Part shown: piece by piece, positions 36,196 through 44,574 of the stretch
Layout of the letters: every line of letters begins with the position of its first letter
Numbering within the stretch: position 1 is the stretch's first letter
Origin: Pseudomonas sp. M30-35
GTDB taxonomy: Bacteria > Pseudomonadota > Gammaproteobacteria > Pseudomonadales > Pseudomonadaceae
Length of the DNA stretch: 64,000 nucleotides
Reading direction: 5' to 3'
Assembly (NCBI RefSeq): GCF_002163625.1
Contig: NZ_CP020892.1
Span: 1,302,001-1,366,000 of the forward strand
The notes under the pieces: generated by a model
The model's database searches: none
What the model was told of the DNA's origin: nothing
Seen by the model: the letters and a program-made list of their open reading frames with translations, nothing else
Program-made: the position numbers and the translations under genes

Positions 36196-36487
36196 TATTC
36201 GAGCTTCCAGTTCTTGGATTTTTTGCTGCTCTGGAGTCAGCGCCTTACTTTTGGGGGTAACGCCTGTTCGCTATTGCTGAAGCTGATCGACCCAGCGACG
36301 TAGTGCTGTCTCACCAACGCCGAGTGAACGACTGGCTTCGATGAAACTGTAGTTTTGCTTGAGTACGAGGTCGGCAGCCTCGCGTTTGAATTCAGGGGAA
36401 AAGGTACGGCGTTGTTTGGTCATAGGACACCTCGATCTGGCGTGTATTCTCGCCTAAATGGGTGTCCGGTTTGATTAGACCGCTACA
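36196..36487 (-). pseudogene. IS3-family transposase OrfA remnant with terminal repeat
   Basis: ATG 36423 opens MTKQRRTFSPEFKREAADLV and the helix-turn-helix SLGVGETALRRWVDQLQQ, typical of IS3 OrfA. A TAG stops it after 50 residues; beyond it the frame still reads GVTPKSKALTPEQQKIQELE and then breaks off at 36196. TGTCCGGTTTGATTAGACCG... at 36463-36487 is the likely IS end. OrfB is missing. The group II intron seems to have inserted here. Confidence 0.82.
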
Positions 36488-36528
36488 AGCGGGCCGCCTT
36501 TGCTTCAGCACCTACAGATTCAGAAAAA

Positions 36529-37713
36529 TTATCTCTTTGCCGAATAGCTCTCAGAGTGGGATGTCACTAAACCTGTAAAGAGACGTACCCCTAATGGAAT
36601 AAGTCCATCATTAAAATCGTAATGGGGATTATGAAGCGGGGTTGAATGTTGTTCACAATCGGCCCCTAACCAGAAGTAAGCTCCTGGGCAAGCCTCCAGC
36701 ATGTAGGAAAAGTCCTCAGTTGCCATCGAAGGAGGAGCGTTCCAACGAACACTGTCTTCACCTAACACCTGCCTCGCGACTTGGGCTACTCGTGTGGCAG
36801 CTTCAGGAGTGTTCTGAGTGACGGGATAACCAGGGCGATAGTCCAGAGTGCCAGTAACTCCAAATGCTTGCGGCAAGTGATTAATCATTTCTGCCATAAG
36901 CTCGCGTACATGCTCCCTTACGCTCGGCTGTAAGCAGCGCACAGTCCCCTTAAGGAGCGCTACGTCAGGAATGACATTGTAAGCAGACCCAGCTTCCACA
37001 GCAGTCACGCTGATCACAGCCGGGTCCAGTGGCGATAGTCGCCGAGATACCAGGCTTTGCAGTGCGGTCACGAGCTGGCAGGCAACCACAACCGGATCAA
37101 TACCGCGATCAGGCATAGCCGCGTGGCACCCCTTGCCATACAGCGTGATATCGAACATATCCTGCGATGCCATCATGGCACCTGGATTGACCTGTAGTTG
37201 GCCCAGGGGAATACCAGGCCAGTTGTGTAATCCGTACACGTAGTCCATTGGGAAGCGCTCGAAGAGACCATCTTCGATCATTTTTCGAGCTCCGGCTCCT
37301 GTTTCCTCAGCAGGCTGAAAAATGAAGTGGATTTTACCTACAAAATCACCTGTTTCACTCAGGTGGCGGGCTGTAGCAAGCAAGATACTGGTATGGCCAT
37401 CATGGCCACAGGCATGCATGCATCCAATATGGCTAGACCGGTGTGCAATCTCTCCCTTCTCCTGCATCGGCAACGCGTCCATATCGGCCCGCAGTCCAAT
37501 TGAAGGCCCCGGCCCGTTTTCTAATGTGGCAACGACTCCTGTCCCACCGATGCCAACGAAAACCTCCATACCGAACGACATAAGCAGTTCGGCAACTCGT
37601 CGAGCAGTACGCTCTTCCTGATATCCGAGCTCAGGAAAGGCATGGAAGTCCCTACGCCAGGCGATCGCGTCGGTAATCAGAGAAAGAGGTGGTAAAGCGT
37701 TTGGGCTGTTCAT
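36529..37713 (-). CDS. M20D-family amidohydrolase (hippurate/aminoacylase type)
   Basis: A 394-residue metallo-amidohydrolase. Metal-binding motifs are MHACGHDGHTS, QPAEETGAGA and the late HNPHYDFND; LRADMDALPM is also typical. Family members release an amino acid from N-acyl or hippurate-like substrates, and some act on indole-acetyl conjugates. ATG 37713 has AGGA ahead. It is last of three leftward genes with an aldehyde dehydrogenase and an aminotransferase, suggesting that it frees an amine or amino acid for them. Substrate not known. Confidence 0.85.
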   Translation of the reverse strand: MNSPNALPPLSLITDAIAWRRDFHAFPELGYQEERTARRVAELLMSFGMEVFVGIGGTGVVATLENGPGPSIGLRADMDALPMQEKGEIAHRSSHIGCMHACGHDGHTSILLATARHLSETGDFVGKIHFIFQPAEETGAGARKMIEDGLFERFPMDYVYGLHNWPGIPLGQLQVNPGAMMASQDMFDITLYGKGCHAAMPDRGIDPVVVACQLVTALQSLVSRRLSPLDPAVISVTAVEAGSAYNVIPDVALLKGTVRCLQPSVREHVRELMAEMINHLPQAFGVTGTLDYRPGYPVTQNTPEAATRVAQVARQVLGEDSVRWNAPPSMATEDFSYMLEACPGAYFWLGADCEQHSTPLHNPHYDFNDGLIPLGVRLFTGLVTSHSESYSAKR

Positions 37714-37836
37714 CTTTTGTTCCTAAAGAAAGTAGCTGCAAGCTGGCACAGGCATGCCCAACAGCCTAAGGCTTTTAGGGTCTCGCTCGTGATGTGCACC
37801 ATGTTCTCCGACGTCCCATGGCGCACTCAGAACCGC

Positions 37837-39330
37837 TTAAAGTCCGATGAGGGTCGCTTTCAATTCGGTGTATTTGTCAAAGGCATGCAGTGACTTATCA
37901 CGACCGTTCCCAGACTGCTTGAAGCCGCCAAATGGGGTGGACATATCACCACCAAAGTACTGGTTAATTTCAACGGTTCCTGCACGCAAAGCTCTAGCGG
38001 TTTTGTGAGCTTTGGATATGTCCCTCGTCCAAACCGCAGCCGCCAACCCATAAGGTGAGTCGTTCGCAATGCGTATCGCTTCTTCAGCCCCATCAAAAGT
38101 CAAGACCGACAGGACGGGGCCGAAAATTTCCTCTCGGGCAATTCGCATACCGTTCGAAACGCCATCGAAGATGGTCGGTTCTAGATAAGTCCCACCTGTT
38201 TCGTTGAGTGTGCGTTTCCCCCCAATGATCAATTGAGCGCCTTCCGATTGCCCCGCCTCGATATAGCCTATAACAGTCTCTAGCTGGTGCGAGTCGACCA
38301 TCGCACCTACTTTTGTGGCAGGGTCAAGTGCGTGGCCTGGCTTCCAGTCCTTCATTGCGTTAACCAGCAATGGCATGAACTTGTCCTTGATAGATGCCTC
38401 TACAAGCAGCCGCGAGGCGGCATTGCAGACCTCTCCTTGGTTGAAGGCGATTCCAAGAGCAGCAGCTTTTGCCGCCTTTTCGAGATCAGGTGCATCGGCA
38501 AAGACAATGTTTGGACTTTTGCCGCCGGCCTCCAGCCAGACACGTTTCATGTTGGACGCACCGGAGTATTCAAGAAGTTGCTTGGCTACTTTTGTCGACC
38601 CAGTGAAGGCAATGACGTCAATGTCGGGGTGGAGTCCTAAAGCCTTGCCAACCAAATGGCCGTACCCCGGTAGGACGTTGAAAACACCAGGAGGTATGCC
38701 AGCTTCGGTGGCCAATTGGGCAATTCGAATAGCTGTCAGCGGAGATTTTTCCGACGGTTTCAGGATTACAGAATTACCTGAAGCCAATGCTGGGCCCAAT
38801 TTCCAGCTAGCCATCTTCAGTGGAAAGTTCCAGGGCACAATTGCGGCTACAACACCTGCTGGCTCGCGTGTCACAAGGCACAACTGATCTTTAGACGTTG
38901 GAGCGACCTCATCGTAGATCTTGTCAATGGCCTCAGCGCTCCACCGAATTGCTTCAGCTGCTCCAGGAACATCCAAGGTAATAGAGTCGGAGATGGGTTT
39001 ACCCATGTCCATGCTTTCGAGTAGCGCAAGCTCTTCAATATTTGCATCGATGAGATTGGCGAAGCGAATAAGAACTTGCTTGCGTACGGCAGGCGCCAAA
39101 TCGCACCAAATACCGGACTCGAATGCTCGACGCGCGGCGCTTACTGCGATATCAGCGTCTTTGCTTCTGGTACAGGCAACGTTGGCGAGGAAACGACCGT
39201 CGACTGGACTTAAACATTCAAAAGTCTCGCCGAGTGTGGCATCCACATATTGCCCATTGATAAAGGCCCGGCCCTCGATCTGCAGGGTATTTAGGAGCTT
39301 TTCCCAATCTGCGCGGCTGGCGATGCTCAT
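37837..39330 (-). CDS. Aldehyde dehydrogenase (PuuC/KauB-like)
   Basis: A 497-residue NAD(P)-dependent aldehyde dehydrogenase. Motifs: PWNFPLKMASWKLGPALA, FTGST, the general-base glutamate in LEAGGKSPN and the catalytic cysteine in NQGEVCNAASR. The C-terminal NQYFGGDMSTPFGGFKQSG resembles omega-amino-aldehyde enzymes such as PuuC and KauB. AAGGAGG precedes ATG 39330. The aminotransferase upstream would make its aldehyde. Confidence 0.88.
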   Translation of the reverse strand: MSIASRADWEKLLNTLQIEGRAFINGQYVDATLGETFECLSPVDGRFLANVACTRSKDADIAVSAARRAFESGIWCDLAPAVRKQVLIRFANLIDANIEELALLESMDMGKPISDSITLDVPGAAEAIRWSAEAIDKIYDEVAPTSKDQLCLVTREPAGVVAAIVPWNFPLKMASWKLGPALASGNSVILKPSEKSPLTAIRIAQLATEAGIPPGVFNVLPGYGHLVGKALGLHPDIDVIAFTGSTKVAKQLLEYSGASNMKRVWLEAGGKSPNIVFADAPDLEKAAKAAALGIAFNQGEVCNAASRLLVEASIKDKFMPLLVNAMKDWKPGHALDPATKVGAMVDSHQLETVIGYIEAGQSEGAQLIIGGKRTLNETGGTYLEPTIFDGVSNGMRIAREEIFGPVLSVLTFDGAEEAIRIANDSPYGLAAAVWTRDISKAHKTARALRAGTVEINQYFGGDMSTPFGGFKQSGNGRDKSLHAFDKYTELKATLIGL

Positions 39331-39393
39331 AATGCCTCCTTGTAATATCTGGAACGCCAGCCAAATAACTGGCGTTGGTGATTGAGAGCTGGG

Positions 39394-40818
39394 TCAGGAG
39401 AAAAGGTCAGAGCGCAGCTGTTCGTTCAGAACGGTCTTCAACTGATCAACAAGCCAATCAATTTCTGTGCGATCCAGAATCAGAGGAGGCGAGAGCTGAA
39501 TCAGAGGAGTGCCTTCATGGTCAACGGCGCTACGGCAGAGGACACCAGCAGCGACGAGGGCTGGAGCGAGCTTTTTCTGAACGAAATCGATCGATTTCGT
39601 CGGGCCTGTCCAAGAGCGCGTCTCTTTGCTGGAAACCATTTCCAAGGAATAGTGGTAGCCAGCACCGCGTAGGTCGCCGACATACGGGTGATCAAGCAGT
39701 TCGGAGAGGCGAGCCTTGAAATATCCCTCGTTTTTGCGAACGTTCTCGTTGATTTGAAGACGCTCCATAATCTCCAAGTTGGCCAGGGCTGCAGCGCAAG
39801 CAGCGGGGTGTCCGCCATATGTAAGGCCATGCAGATACATTTGCTGTGGGCCATTAAGAACAGTGTTGAAAACCTTGTCGCAGGTGATCATGCCGCCCAA
39901 AGGTACGTGGCCAGATGCGATGCCTTTGGCAAATGTGATTACATCAGGTTTGAAGTTGAATCGGGTCGAGGCAAACCATTCACCCAGGCGGCCAAAAGCG
40001 CAGATCACCTCATCCGCGACCAGCAATACACCGTGGCGATCACAGATTTCTCGCACACCTTCAAAATAGCCGGCAGGCGGAGTGAGGCTACCTCCAGCGC
40101 TCTGCATGGGCTCCATGAATACACCGGCAACGGTGTCGGGGCCCTCTTGGATGATCAAAGAGTCGAGTTCTTCCAGCAGGAAGTGGGTAAACTGCTGTTC
40201 ACTCTCGTTCTCCGGACGGCGATAACGCTTGGTGTTTGACACATGACGTGCGCCCGGCACGAGCGGTTCGAAAACTTTACGGAAGTTGGTCATCCCGTTC
40301 ACAGAAAGCGCACCATAACTCACGCCGTGGTAGGCGCTGCGCCGACCAATGAATTTGATTCGGCTAGGCTCGCCCCTTGCCTGATGATACTGGCGAACGA
40401 GCTTGATCGCTGATTCGTTCGACTCTGAACCGCTAGATGTAAAGAACACGCGATCCATACCTTCTGGTGCAAGTTCGGCAACCTTCGTCGCCAACCGAAT
40501 AGCGGGCTCATGGGCATATCCCCAGTTTGTGTAATACGGTAGGTCGCACATTTGGCGCTTCACCGCCTCACCGATTTCCTGTCCATGGCTGTAGCCGATC
40601 TGTACACAGAAGAGGCCCGCGAGAGCGTCCATGTACTTATTGCCTTTCTCGTCCCATAGCCAAGCGCCTTCACCACGGCTTATCACGGCCAGTGGAGCGT
40701 CTTCATAGGCGCTTTTGTGAGTGAAGTGCATCAAAAGATGCTTTCTGGCTAACATCTGAAGTTCAGTGTCCGCAGAATTTTTTGCTTCGTTAGGAGTTAA
40801 AATATTCATATCGTTCAT
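39394..40818 (-). CDS. Class III omega-aminotransferase
   Basis: A 474-residue class III PLP enzyme of the type that acts on polyamines or beta-alanine with pyruvate. The cofactor motifs TSSGSESNESAIKL, LVADEVICAFGR and Schiff-base lysine DVITFAKGIASG are intact. The start ATG 40818 follows AGGGACT; the frame opens 20 codons earlier without support. It is first of the island's three leftward catabolic genes, with a decayed permease just upstream. Similarity to SpuC-like putrescine aminotransferases suggests an amine substrate, which is inference. Confidence 0.85.
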   Translation of the reverse strand: MNDMNILTPNEAKNSADTELQMLARKHLLMHFTHKSAYEDAPLAVISRGEGAWLWDEKGNKYMDALAGLFCVQIGYSHGQEIGEAVKRQMCDLPYYTNWGYAHEPAIRLATKVAELAPEGMDRVFFTSSGSESNESAIKLVRQYHQARGEPSRIKFIGRRSAYHGVSYGALSVNGMTNFRKVFEPLVPGARHVSNTKRYRRPENESEQQFTHFLLEELDSLIIQEGPDTVAGVFMEPMQSAGGSLTPPAGYFEGVREICDRHGVLLVADEVICAFGRLGEWFASTRFNFKPDVITFAKGIASGHVPLGGMITCDKVFNTVLNGPQQMYLHGLTYGGHPAACAAALANLEIMERLQINENVRKNEGYFKARLSELLDHPYVGDLRGAGYHYSLEMVSSKETRSWTGPTKSIDFVQKKLAPALVAAGVLCRSAVDHEGTPLIQLSPPLILDRTEIDWLVDQLKTVLNEQLRSDLFS

Positions 40819-40898
40819 GGACGAGTCCCTTTTTTTGACAAAACTTGTCTTGGTCGCGCGTTTGACTGCGTGAGTCAAGGCGTTAGCGGGTCATCAAT

Positions 40899-41250
40899 TT
40901 AGTAAATATTTTCGGAATAGTTGTTTAGTGGTTTTTTGGTAAAGCCCTTTGTTATCCATAGCCAGTGGACCATGCCAATGGCTAGCCACATCAGGCCTAC
41001 TTCAAATGACTGGCGGGTTAAGCTAGTCCATAGCCACACAGTGAGAGTTAGGCCAATAGCAGGAAGAGCGCCGTATCGAAAATAGCCACTTGCAGTACGA
41101 CTTCCCGTTCAGCTTGGAGCACTTTACATACCGACAGATTTACAAAAGAGAATCCAACAAGTGCGCCGAAACTGATCATGGTGGTGGCCAACTCCAAGCT
41201 AATTACCAGCGCTGTTAGAGAGATAAGGCTAAAATCGTTTCTCAGCTCAA
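40899..41250 (-). pseudogene. C-terminal remnant of an APC-family amino acid/polyamine permease
   Basis: Read leftward in two frames. The first gives TALVISLELATTMISFGALV and GFSFVNLSV; after a frame change near 41080 comes YGALPAIGLTLTVWLWTSLT, then MWLAIGMVHWLWITKG, ending at TAA 40901-40899. These are the last membrane helices of an APC-superfamily permease. The first 350 residues are absent. It is likely that it once imported the cassette's substrate. Confidence 0.7.
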
Positions 41251-41526
41251 TTCTGAGCTCGTTCTGACCTTGCCGTGAGAGGTGATCAGGACACCACTGG
41301 AGATAATTTCGGACATTGGGTGCGGGTGAAATACCGCCCGAAAGCCTGAACGGCTGTGTAGCGTGAGGGAATGGGGGGCGGGGGGCTTAATTGCGTGGCT
41401 GTCGCGTGCAGCGATCCCGCTGCCGTGAAATGGTTGGACAGAGCACCTTGATAACCTGGCGATCACCCATGCATGCGGCAGCTACTTGAGTGGACGGTTA
41501 ATGACTGACCAAAGGAGGTCGTCGAC
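41251..41526. other. Spacer between permease remnant and AraC-type gene
   Basis: 276 bp with no supported gene. Its position fits the region downstream of the regulator gene. Confidence 0.35.
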
Positions 41527-42672
41527 TCAGCGGACGCCTAGCCCGGCGCGATACTCACTTGGTGACTTCCCAGTCCAGCGTCGGAAAGCATGGCGAAAGC
41601 TTACCGTGTCGCTGTAGCCCAGCTCTTGAGCAATGCTTGCAATACTTTTTGATTCGCCGAATAAAAGGCATGCACGATCGTGCCTCACCTGGTCGAGCAG
41701 ATGTTGGAAGGAGCAACCTTGGTGATCAAGCCGTCGGCGCAACGTTCGTTCAGTTAAACAGAGCTCCGCGCATACGTGAGCAAGGGAACTGTAGGTAACA
41801 AGGTCGCTTTCCAGTAGCTGCTTGACGTGAAGAAAACAATCGTCAGACGCTTTGGTTGCCCATTGACGTTCCAAGTCCTTGCACTGAGCATGCAGCGCGT
41901 GAAAACTGACAGTGTTCGCCAGTGGCGCTTTGCTCTCGAACACCTTTGGAGGAAAGTAGACGCCATTTTCAGAAGCGCCATATTCCACTTCGCATCCGTA
42001 AAAGGCTCGGTGCTTAAGCATGTGCCCGTTTGATGGCGCTGTGTAACGCACAGTTACCCTGGACGGAAGAGTGCTTAATCCCATCAGGTCTTCAACTACT
42101 GTTTTCACAGCGGCGAGACACATGTCGGTGGTCATAACTTCCAACTCGGAGGAGTAGCCATAATTGTCGATTACCACAGCCGTTTCAGTTTCACTCTCCC
42201 TGATCCGTACAGTGTGATAAAGCCCCATCGCCAAGGGGAACTCCTCCATACAGGCGAAGGCCACTCGAAGGTTTTGACTAACCAGCATCGTGTAACCGGG
42301 TATGCCAAAACTTGAAACGTGCACCCGTTGACCGATCTCTAGACCGACCGATTTGTCTCCACTGAGTAGCTGGAGATTGCTGAAAACCTTGAGTTCCTGC
42401 TCTCGGGTGATGACGGTCGACGGTAGATCCAATTCATCTAGTCGCAACCGTGCTCCCTCCAGGATCGCGGCAGGTACTATCCCGAGCTTCCGGGCCTCTT
42501 CCACCGCCAAAACAATCACGTGAGTGGTAGCGGGAATCTTTGTCGGGGAGGTGTGTAGCATGAGCAGTCGGTCACTCATTGACATGCGTTCATCTTCGTC
42601 AAATTTGCCTACATTCGAAGTGCTAGTGAGTAGCTTTGACTTACTTCCGGGTGTTTTGAGCCGCCCTCTCAT
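41527..42672 (-). CDS. AraC-family regulator with arabinose-binding-like sensor domain
   Basis: A 381-residue regulator. The N-terminal 220 residues resemble the ligand domain found in OruR/ArgR- and PchR-distinct AraC proteins of Pseudomonas (arabinose_bd type). The C-terminal double helix-turn-helix holds LCLTERTLRRRLDHQG and SIASIAQELGYSDTVSFRHAFRRWTG. GAGGTG stands 6 nt before ATG 42672. Position suggests control of the amine-catabolic genes downstream. Confidence 0.88.
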   Translation of the reverse strand: MRGRLKTPGSKSKLLTSTSNVGKFDEDERMSMSDRLLMLHTSPTKIPATTHVIVLAVEEARKLGIVPAAILEGARLRLDELDLPSTVITREQELKVFSNLQLLSGDKSVGLEIGQRVHVSSFGIPGYTMLVSQNLRVAFACMEEFPLAMGLYHTVRIRESETETAVVIDNYGYSSELEVMTTDMCLAAVKTVVEDLMGLSTLPSRVTVRYTAPSNGHMLKHRAFYGCEVEYGASENGVYFPPKVFESKAPLANTVSFHALHAQCKDLERQWATKASDDCFLHVKQLLESDLVTYSSLAHVCAELCLTERTLRRRLDHQGCSFQHLLDQVRHDRACLLFGESKSIASIAQELGYSDTVSFRHAFRRWTGKSPSEYRAGLGVR

Positions 42673-42997
42673 GTTTTACACCTCACTCTGAACGTCGAAG
42701 CTAAAGGAGTCTCGAAGACAGCACGACCATTACGAAACGAATGCGTGGGTGGTCACGAGTCTGAGTGACGGCCCTGTCGATCGAACCGACTCCATATTTA
42801 CACGGAATAGATGCGCCCGTTTCGCAACTACGTTCGCTCAAGCCACTGGCATCCTTGGCGGGAACCCTGTAAGCGCTCACTAGCCTAACACCCATCACCA
42901 TTGGGTTAAGTAATTCGTCTCTGGCCACTGCTCACCAATACCCGAGCGCGTTCAGCCCACGATTTGCCTGGCGAGGTGACATCGAGCTCCAACTGCA
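42673..42997. other. Right inner end of the island, no gene seen
   Basis: 325 bp between the regulator start and the right direct repeat. It must contain the regulator promoter. Short open frames here have no ribosome site or family resemblance. Confidence 0.4.
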
Positions 42998-43541
42998 CAC
43001 ACCGCTGCAAAGTCGCGACGGTGTGTGCTGCTTTGCCGCGCTTACTGCGTATCCTGCATAACGTTTTCGGTCTGCACCGCAGGCGTCTTACCGGCATCGA
43101 CCCATTGCCAGAACAGCTTGTAGCCAACGGCTAACACGACTGGACCAATGAACAAGCCGATAATACCGCCCGCCAACATCCCGCCCAAGGCGCCGATGAG
43201 AATCACCGGCATGGGTACGTCAACCCCGCGGCCCAACAGCATCGGCTTGAGGATGTTGTCGAGCAAGCCGCCGATAAAGGTGTAGATGGCGAATATGATG
43301 GTGGCCAGTGTGGCGCCCTCGGTGAAGAACACAAAGGCGATCACCGGGATCGTGACCAAAGGCACAGGCAACTGCATGATGCCCAGCAGTAATACCACCA
43401 TCGCCAGCAAGCCAGCCCCGGGAATACCCATAAGGATAAAGCCGATGCCAATCACCACCATCTGGATAAAGGCAATACCGATGACACCTTGGGCAACGGC
43501 GCGAATAGTTGCGGTGCACAGGGTAATAAAGCTGTGGCTGC
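42998..43541. repeat. Right direct repeat of the island (544 bp)
   Basis: Counterpart of 35187-35733, offset 7808 bp through the identical core. Here it is the 3' half of the intact transporter gene, plus the inverted repeat CACACCG/CGGTGTG after it. Confidence 0.92.
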
Positions 43542-44154
43542 GGTCAGCGCCGATGATGCGGTCCGAAATGCGAACTGCGCTTTTGTGGCCGGTTTCGCCG
43601 TAAGTGATAATCACACCCGCAATGACCAGTGAAGCGATGAATACCAGAAAGCCAACGCCAACACCCGCCAGCTTGCTCAGCAGGCCAAGGGTGAAGCCTT
43701 TTAGGTGTGGGGCCACACTCTGCAGCACGCCGGTTAAGTCAGAGGCTGCATTTGCCCAGAAGCTGTAAAGCGGTCCGCCTATCACTGGCCAGCTTTCGAC
43801 GGATGTCGGTGGCGGCGGAATGTGCACGCTGCCACTTTTGACCGTCTCGATTGCGATGTGGACGGATTCAGTCAGCGAGCTGCCGAGGAAGTACACCGGA
43901 ACCAGTAACACAGCAATTGCAAATGCCACGAGCAGTGACGCTGCACGGCCGTTACGGTTACCCAAGCGCGTTTTAATCATACGGTGCAGTGGATACAGGG
44001 TAACGGCGAGTATCAATGCCCACAGCATCATGCTTAGGAATGGATGAAAAACCTGATAGCAGCCGTAAACCAGAACCGCGATCAGCGCGGCGCGGATAAA
44101 GGTATCCAGCAGCGTTCGCGAAAACTGCAGCTCGGGGGGTGTGGTAAGCGACAT
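43042..44154 (-). CDS. AI-2E-family transporter (YdiK/TqsA type)
   Basis: A 370-residue membrane protein with about eight helices, a periplasmic segment (IPPPPTSVESWPVIGGPLYS) and the family core MGIPGAGLLAMVVLLLGIMQ, then GGLLDNILKPMLLGRGVDVP. Despite the family name the cargo is usually unproven. ATG 44154 has AAAGGAA ahead. Its 3' half is duplicated at 35187-35733, which brackets the island. Confidence 0.88.
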   Translation of the reverse strand: MSLTTPPELQFSRTLLDTFIRAALIAVLVYGCYQVFHPFLSMMLWALILAVTLYPLHRMIKTRLGNRNGRAASLLVAFAIAVLLVPVYFLGSSLTESVHIAIETVKSGSVHIPPPPTSVESWPVIGGPLYSFWANAASDLTGVLQSVAPHLKGFTLGLLSKLAGVGVGFLVFIASLVIAGVIITYGETGHKSAVRISDRIIGADRSHSFITLCTATIRAVAQGVIGIAFIQMVVIGIGFILMGIPGAGLLAMVVLLLGIMQLPVPLVTIPVIAFVFFTEGATLATIIFAIYTFIGGLLDNILKPMLLGRGVDVPMPVILIGALGGMLAGGIIGLFIGPVVLAVGYKLFWQWVDAGKTPAVQTENVMQDTQ

Positions 44155-44574
44155 TTGAGTTCCTTTCTGAGTGGCTGAGCAAGATATGTGCAGTAGGCGT
44201 AAGTGCAGCCTTGATCACGGCCTATATCGAGTTTCCGTGTGTTGTCTAAAGCGTGTTTATGTAAAGCAAAGCATAGCCGCTTGCCAGAGATAGCATGAGC
44301 AACATGGCGAGCTGTATGTCAGAGGCTGATTTAGCCGTGTAGCTTAGATAGGCGGCGGTTGATAGGTAGTCACAATAAATATAAGGATTAGTCTGCTGGC
44401 CTTTCGGGCACAGACTGGCGGGCAACATCGAATTGCTTGGGTTGTTACTCAGGCAATGAGGGCCGCATGAATTTCAGGTAAAAGAAAGGGCGCCAAAAGG
44501 CGCCCTAAACGATGATCATGGAGTAAGTCCATTAACTCTGAACGGTGCTTTCGCAATTGGTTCCGTAGTAAGGG
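44155..44574. other. Intergenic region with repeated hairpin module
   Basis: 420 bp without a gene. It holds the transporter promoter, and at 44473-44566 the repeated module directly following the acylase stop codon. Confidence 0.45.
44473..44566 (-). ncRNA. Candidate structured RNA or conserved 3' end, copy B
   Basis: Homologous to 33206-33299. Read leftward: ATGGA-CTTAC-TCCAT, then GGGCGCC-TTTT-GGCGCCC and TTTCTTTT. It begins 9 bp after the acylase stop, so it may simply be the acylase terminator, or a 3'-derived small RNA. Confidence 0.45.

Noticed and set aside
36018..36260. Short plus-strand frame in the mobile-element debris
   Set aside because: Lies antisense to the IS3 and intron remnants with no recognisable domain.
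36463..36487. Possible attachment site of a phage-type integrase
   Set aside because: It reads better as the terminal repeat of the IS3 remnant, and no integrase gene or tRNA is present.
42906..43127. Open frame with a helical look at the right island edge
   Set aside because: It overlaps the transporter gene's end in another frame and has no ribosome site or family match.
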